A stretch of DNA of 6,934 nucleotides, from the NCBI GenBank assembly GCA_964652975.1, contig CAZZCN010000120.1, positions 1-6,934 of the forward strand. The letters run 5' to 3'. This document shows, piece by piece, positions 5,463 through 6,934 of the stretch. This stretch comes from CAZZCN01 sp964652975 (GTDB taxonomy: Bacteria; Bacillota; Clostridia; Saccharofermentanales; UBA5734). Within the stretch, counting starts at the first letter, position 1. Each line of letters begins with the position of its first letter. Both the position numbers and the translations under genes were made by a program. Under the pieces are notes generated by a model. The model did no database searches and was not told the origin of the DNA. It saw only the letters and a program-made list of their open reading frames with translations.

Positions 5463-6934
5463 TTATGCTAATAGAAGTTTTTTCAGGGCCAATAAATCAG
5501 AAATTGTAATGTTGCTTCCTCCACTGATATCTCCGGCTGTTTGAAATATTCCACCCAGAACATTTATTTGTAATAAGTGTTCTTTCAGTTTTGCTAAATC
5601 GGCAATATTAATTATGCCGTCACCGCTTATGTCTCCCTTTATCAACACAGTTTTCGTCTCGATAACTACGCTATTAATCGTCAAGGAGATAGTTGCACCT
5701 GTGCCGACAGTTGTATTGACTCCATATAATGATACAGTCATATAATAGCTGCCTGTAAAATTTGCCAGGAAATCATTTGCGCTCATTGCGGTCCCCGTAT
5801 ATGATAAATATCCACCAGTGTCCGTAACGATAGAATTCAGAGCTAAACTGATTTGTGTAGGAATTGGAGCAATTTCATTAATAACATTCAAGTAATTGGC
5901 TTCTACGCCTATATACAAAGATATTTGATCTACATACATTTTTGTACCGGTTGCACCCCAAAAAGCAAACTGTATGGAATTAAACCCGCCGCCACCGGCA
6001 GCTTTAATGGCAGCTTTTAAATCAGCAAACGGATAAAATATATAACCGTCAAAATTACTTGCAAGAGCAAATGAAGATCCGGTGGTTCCTGTGCCTGTGA
6101 TAGTACCATTCATATTAACGAGTTTTATATTTTCTGCAGCAATGCTTTGTCCATTAAGATTAGTTACAAAGGTTGGAAGACCCGCAGAACCATCTAATTT
6201 GACCCGTATAACCAAACCATCGAATGCATCCATATTTGCACTAAGATTTGTTGCTGTTATTCCTACGCCTCCACTAAGTATATCAAGTTTTAAACTTTTA
6301 TTACCAACAAGGTTGTTCGGATATGTCACAACTGAAGCTGTGCAATTGGGGTCGTCCACGAATCGTTTGTTCCCATCCTCAAAGCCCGTTAATAATGTAG
6401 TGTATTTCCATGCATTCGGGTTGAGTTCGTTTGCAATATTCAAGTAATTGGCTTCTGCTCCTATATACAGAGATATTTGATCTGCATATACTGATGTACC
6501 TGCCGCACCGAAGAAAAGAAACTGTACAGAATTAAACCCGCCGCCACCGCCAGCTATAATTGCAGCTTTTAAATCAGCAAACGGGTAAAATATATAACCA
6601 TCAAAATTATTTATAAGATTAAATGAATTTCCGGTGGTTCCTGTACCTGTAATAGTGCCATGCATATCAACGAGTTTTATATTTTCTGCAAGAATGAATT
6701 GTCCGTTAAAATTAGATAAAAATGTCGGAATACCTGCAGAACCACCTAATTTAACGCGCATAACCACACCATCAAACGCGTCCATATTTGCACTAAGACC
6801 TGTTGCTGTTATACCTACAGCTCCACTAAGTATATCAAGCTTTAAACTTTTATTTCCGATAAGGTTATTGGGTGATGTAACAACTGAAGCTGTGCAATTG
6901 GGGTCGTCCACGACACGTTTGTTCCCATCCTCAA
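5463..6934 (-). CDS. CBM-like repeat protein with C-terminal dockerin (N-terminus outside window)
   Basis: The frame is open to the window edge; FEDGN-type sequence upstream of the first in-window GTG (6911) shows the gene begins outside. At least 490 residues are visible. Two CBM-like modules (6423-6932 and 5871-6401) are gap-free tandem copies with a 184-residue period and about 80% identity. Each has SANMDAFDG, FDGYIFYPFADLKAA, a glycine-rich loop and DQISLYIG. They are close relatives of modules 1 and 3 of the 817-residue protein. An Ig-like pre-dockerin module (5649-5858, with NDFL and VGTGA) leads to a dockerin-like domain (5466-5648). Its first loop, DISGDGIINIAD, is canonical; the second, DISGGSNITISD, lacks Asp at position 5. 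No catalytic domain is visible. The protein is presumably secreted and glycan-binding, attached to a cohesin partner or to the cell surface; the signal peptide is not in the window. A hairpin about 90 bp downstream probably ends its transcript. Confidence 0.85.
   Translation of the reverse strand, partial: EDGNKRVVDDPNCTASVVTSPNNLIGNKSLKLDILSGAVGITATGLSANMDAFDGVVMRVKLGGSAGIPTFLSNFNGQFILAENIKLVDMHGTITGTGTTGNSFNLINNFDGYIFYPFADLKAAIIAGGGGGFNSVQFLFFGAAGTSVYADQISLYIGAEANYLNIANELNPNAWKYTTLLTGFEDGNKRFVDDPNCTASVVTYPNNLVGNKSLKLDILSGGVGITATNLSANMDAFDGLVIRVKLDGSAGLPTFVTNLNGQSIAAENIKLVNMNGTITGTGTTGSSFALASNFDGYIFYPFADLKAAIKAAGGGGFNSIQFAFWGATGTKMYVDQISLYIGVEANYLNVINEIAPIPTQISLALNSIVTDTGGYLSYTGTAMSANDFLANFTGSYYMTVSLYGVNTTVGTGATISLTINSVVIETKTVLIKGDISGDGIINIADLAKLKEHLLQINVLGGIFQTAGDISGGSNITISDLLALKKLLLA
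5871..6932 (-). repeat. Tandem 552-bp repeats encoding CBM-like modules
   Basis: The two modules of the truncated dockerin protein repeat with an exact 552-bp period. For example, the stretch around GGGGTCGTCCACGA near 6350 recurs near 6902. About 32 of 163 comparable residues differ. The array may continue upstream of the window. Confidence 0.85.

Noticed and set aside
6082..6447. Plus-strand 121-codon open frame
   Set aside because: It is antisense to the conserved CBM-like module. The proline- and leucine-rich product is what the reverse of this repeat would give, and there is no ribosome binding site argument for it.
5463..6911. A complete gene starting at the GTG at 6911
   Set aside because: The coding sequence continues upstream of this GTG in the same frame with EDGNKR, matching the start of the next module. 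The GTG is an internal valine codon and the gene enters from outside the window.

Overview
The window is AT-rich and every supportable gene lies on the minus strand, so transcription runs from high to low coordinates. Secreted proteins with type I dockerin-like C-termini, purine-rich Shine-Dalgarno sites (AAAGAGG type) and A/T-biased codons suggest an anaerobic, fibre- or glycan-degrading Firmicute of the Clostridia. This is inferred from style only; no taxonomic marker gene is present.

Layout in transcription order: (1) 6934-5463, the C-terminal part of a secreted protein with two tandem ~180-residue CBM-like modules, a pre-dockerin Ig-like module and a dockerin; its N-terminus lies beyond the window. 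(2) 5462-5036, about 430 bp without an intact gene. It holds a decayed dockerin tail in frame after the first gene's stop, a perfect 12-bp hairpin, an AT-rich stretch with 21-bp spaced repeats, and a second, better preserved but headless dockerin tail. (3) 5035-3632, a secreted 467-residue GH29-like (alpha-L-fucosidase-like) enzyme with a C-terminal jelly-roll module. (4) 3611-1158, an 817-residue secreted protein with three CBM-like modules, a pre-dockerin module and a dockerin. (5) 1132-1, a second GH29-like gene, about 91% identical in protein to the first over 377 shared residues and cut by the window edge. Genes 3, 4 and 5 are separated by only 20 and 25 nt and probably form one operon.

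The main structural point is that positions 1-1252 and 3904-5155 are gap-free direct repeats with a period of exactly 3903 bp. Each runs from the enzyme gene through its leader into the dockerin tail of the preceding gene. The locus is therefore a tandem array of [CBM-dockerin protein + GH29-like enzyme] units, with a junction inside dockerin-coding DNA near 5155.

How the genes work together is inference. The enzymes carry no dockerin and the dockerin proteins carry no catalytic domain. One model is a set of binding/anchoring proteins, held in a cohesin-based or cell-surface assembly, that bring glycans to co-secreted exo-acting hydrolases. No cohesin or scaffoldin is present here to test it.
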